A program made the position numbers and the translations under genes. From the NCBI GenBank assembly GCA_902613795.1, contig CACMIP010000004.1, forward strand, positions 62,001 to 126,000: a DNA stretch of 64,000 nt, given 5' to 3'. The number at the start of each line of letters is the position of its first letter. The stretch's first letter is position 1. Positions 63,691-64,000 of the stretch are shown here, one piece after another. The DNA comes from an uncultured OCS116 cluster bacterium. Its GTDB lineage: Bacteria > Pseudomonadota > Alphaproteobacteria > Rhizobiales > TMED25. The notes under the pieces are model-generated. The model was not told the DNA's origin. It did no database searches and worked only from the letters and a program-made list of their open reading frames with translations.

Positions 63691-64000
63691 TTATTGAAAG
63701 CAAGCAATTATAGAGTCTCTTAAATAAGTAAAAGATCCATTAGAAATTGTAGCTTCAACTTCGAAAGTCTCCGGATTGACAATGACAAGATCTGCACGAT
63801 TGCCTATTTTAATCACACCTCTGTCAAAAAAGCCAAGGGCTTCCGCGGGGTTTAAGCTGATAAGATTCCATGCCTCACAAAATGGCATTATTTCTTTTTT
63901 AGTGATTACTTCAACTGCTTGAATTAGTGCGGGCAAATAGTAATCAGATACCAGTACATCGCATAGGTTTTCTCTTATCAATTCTTCGGCTGCGATGTTA
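63691..64000 (-). CDS. phnM: PhnM-like amidohydrolase (partial, runs off the right edge)
   Basis: The C-terminal 102 codons of a protein that continues beyond 64000 without a stop. Motifs DVLVSDYYLPALIQAVE (metal-binding Asp), NPAEALGFFDRGVIKIG and NRADLVIVNP are those of PhnM. PhnM removes diphosphate from alpha-D-ribose 1-methylphosphonate 5-triphosphate in the C-P lyase pathway, so phnGHIJKL genes should lie nearby. It ends 17 bases before the tRNA-Arg(CCT) half on the same strand. The internal TTG at 63981 is not the true start. Confidence 0.82.
   Translation of the reverse strand, partial: NIAAEELIRENLCDVLVSDYYLPALIQAVEVITKKEIMPFCEAWNLISLNPAEALGFFDRGVIKIGNRADLVIVNPETFEVEATISNGSFTYLRDSIIACFQ

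Overview
The window is a gene-dense, AT-rich stretch (roughly one third G+C by eye) from what looks like a free-living, probably marine, alphaproteobacterium. The lineage call rests on gene order: pckA beside chvI-chvG; ahcY, a DivL-type PAS kinase, a TsaE-AmgK fusion and MurU in one run; the typical alphaproteobacterial initiator tRNA. Finer placement (for example a low-GC Rhodospirillales-like or SAR116-like clade) is a guess.

Layout. 1-8.9 kb, minus strand: cell-wall recycling and signalling (murU fragment, sbmA/bacA, tsaE-amgK, degenerate divL-like kinase, ahcY, chvG, chvI). 9-13.3 kb: pckA and polA, convergent. 13.4-18.2 kb: a lone ABC ATPase, two tandem paralogous small hydrophobic proteins, an SDR, tRNA-Arg(TCG), and two efflux pumps (MFS and SMR). 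18.2-27.4 kb: information processing (Y-family polymerase, MarR regulator, ftsY, mtaB, dapF, DegT aminotransferase, ffh, rpsP, trmD); rimM and rplS are absent from their usual places beside trmD. 27.5-34.2 kb: a catabolic block with an oxidoreductase, stress protein, a thiolase-fold enzyme without catalytic Cys/His, its DUF35 partner, a ThDP enzyme, an AhpD-like protein and an amidohydrolase. 34.2-38.2 kb: a complete potABCD-type polyamine transporter. 38.3-50.9 kb: a second catabolic block (acyl-CoA dehydrogenase, GST, hydroxyacid dehydrogenase, alpha/beta hydrolase, cyclase, ThDP enzyme, creatinase-like M24 protein, E1alpha-E1beta-E2 of a 2-oxoacid dehydrogenase, and a 3-hydroxyisobutyrate-dehydrogenase-like reductase). 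50.9-54.4 kb: initiator tRNA, MFS transporter and a cobalamin riboswitch in front of cbtB-cbtA. 54.4-60.4 kb: mixed small enzymes, tRNA-Arg(ACG) and a cold-shock protein. 60.4-62.3 kb: an intergenic region with a strong hairpin and five small, mostly membrane, proteins. 62.4-64 kb: a glycosyltransferase, a 3' half of tRNA-Arg(CCT), and the end of phnM.

How it fits together. The organism appears to import polyamines and cobalt, make or salvage cell-wall precursors, and live on small organic acids and acyl-CoA-type compounds through two ThDP-enzyme-centred gene blocks whose substrates I cannot name. The orphan 3' half of tRNA-Arg(CCT) at 63.62-63.67 kb, next to phnM, is best read as the end of an integrated island that continues to the right of the window. 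The other points most worth checking are the Cys/His-less thiolase with its DUF35 partner, the E3-less 2-oxoacid dehydrogenase block, the DivL-like protein without an ATP site, and a one-base frameshift in the repetitive tail of rpsP.
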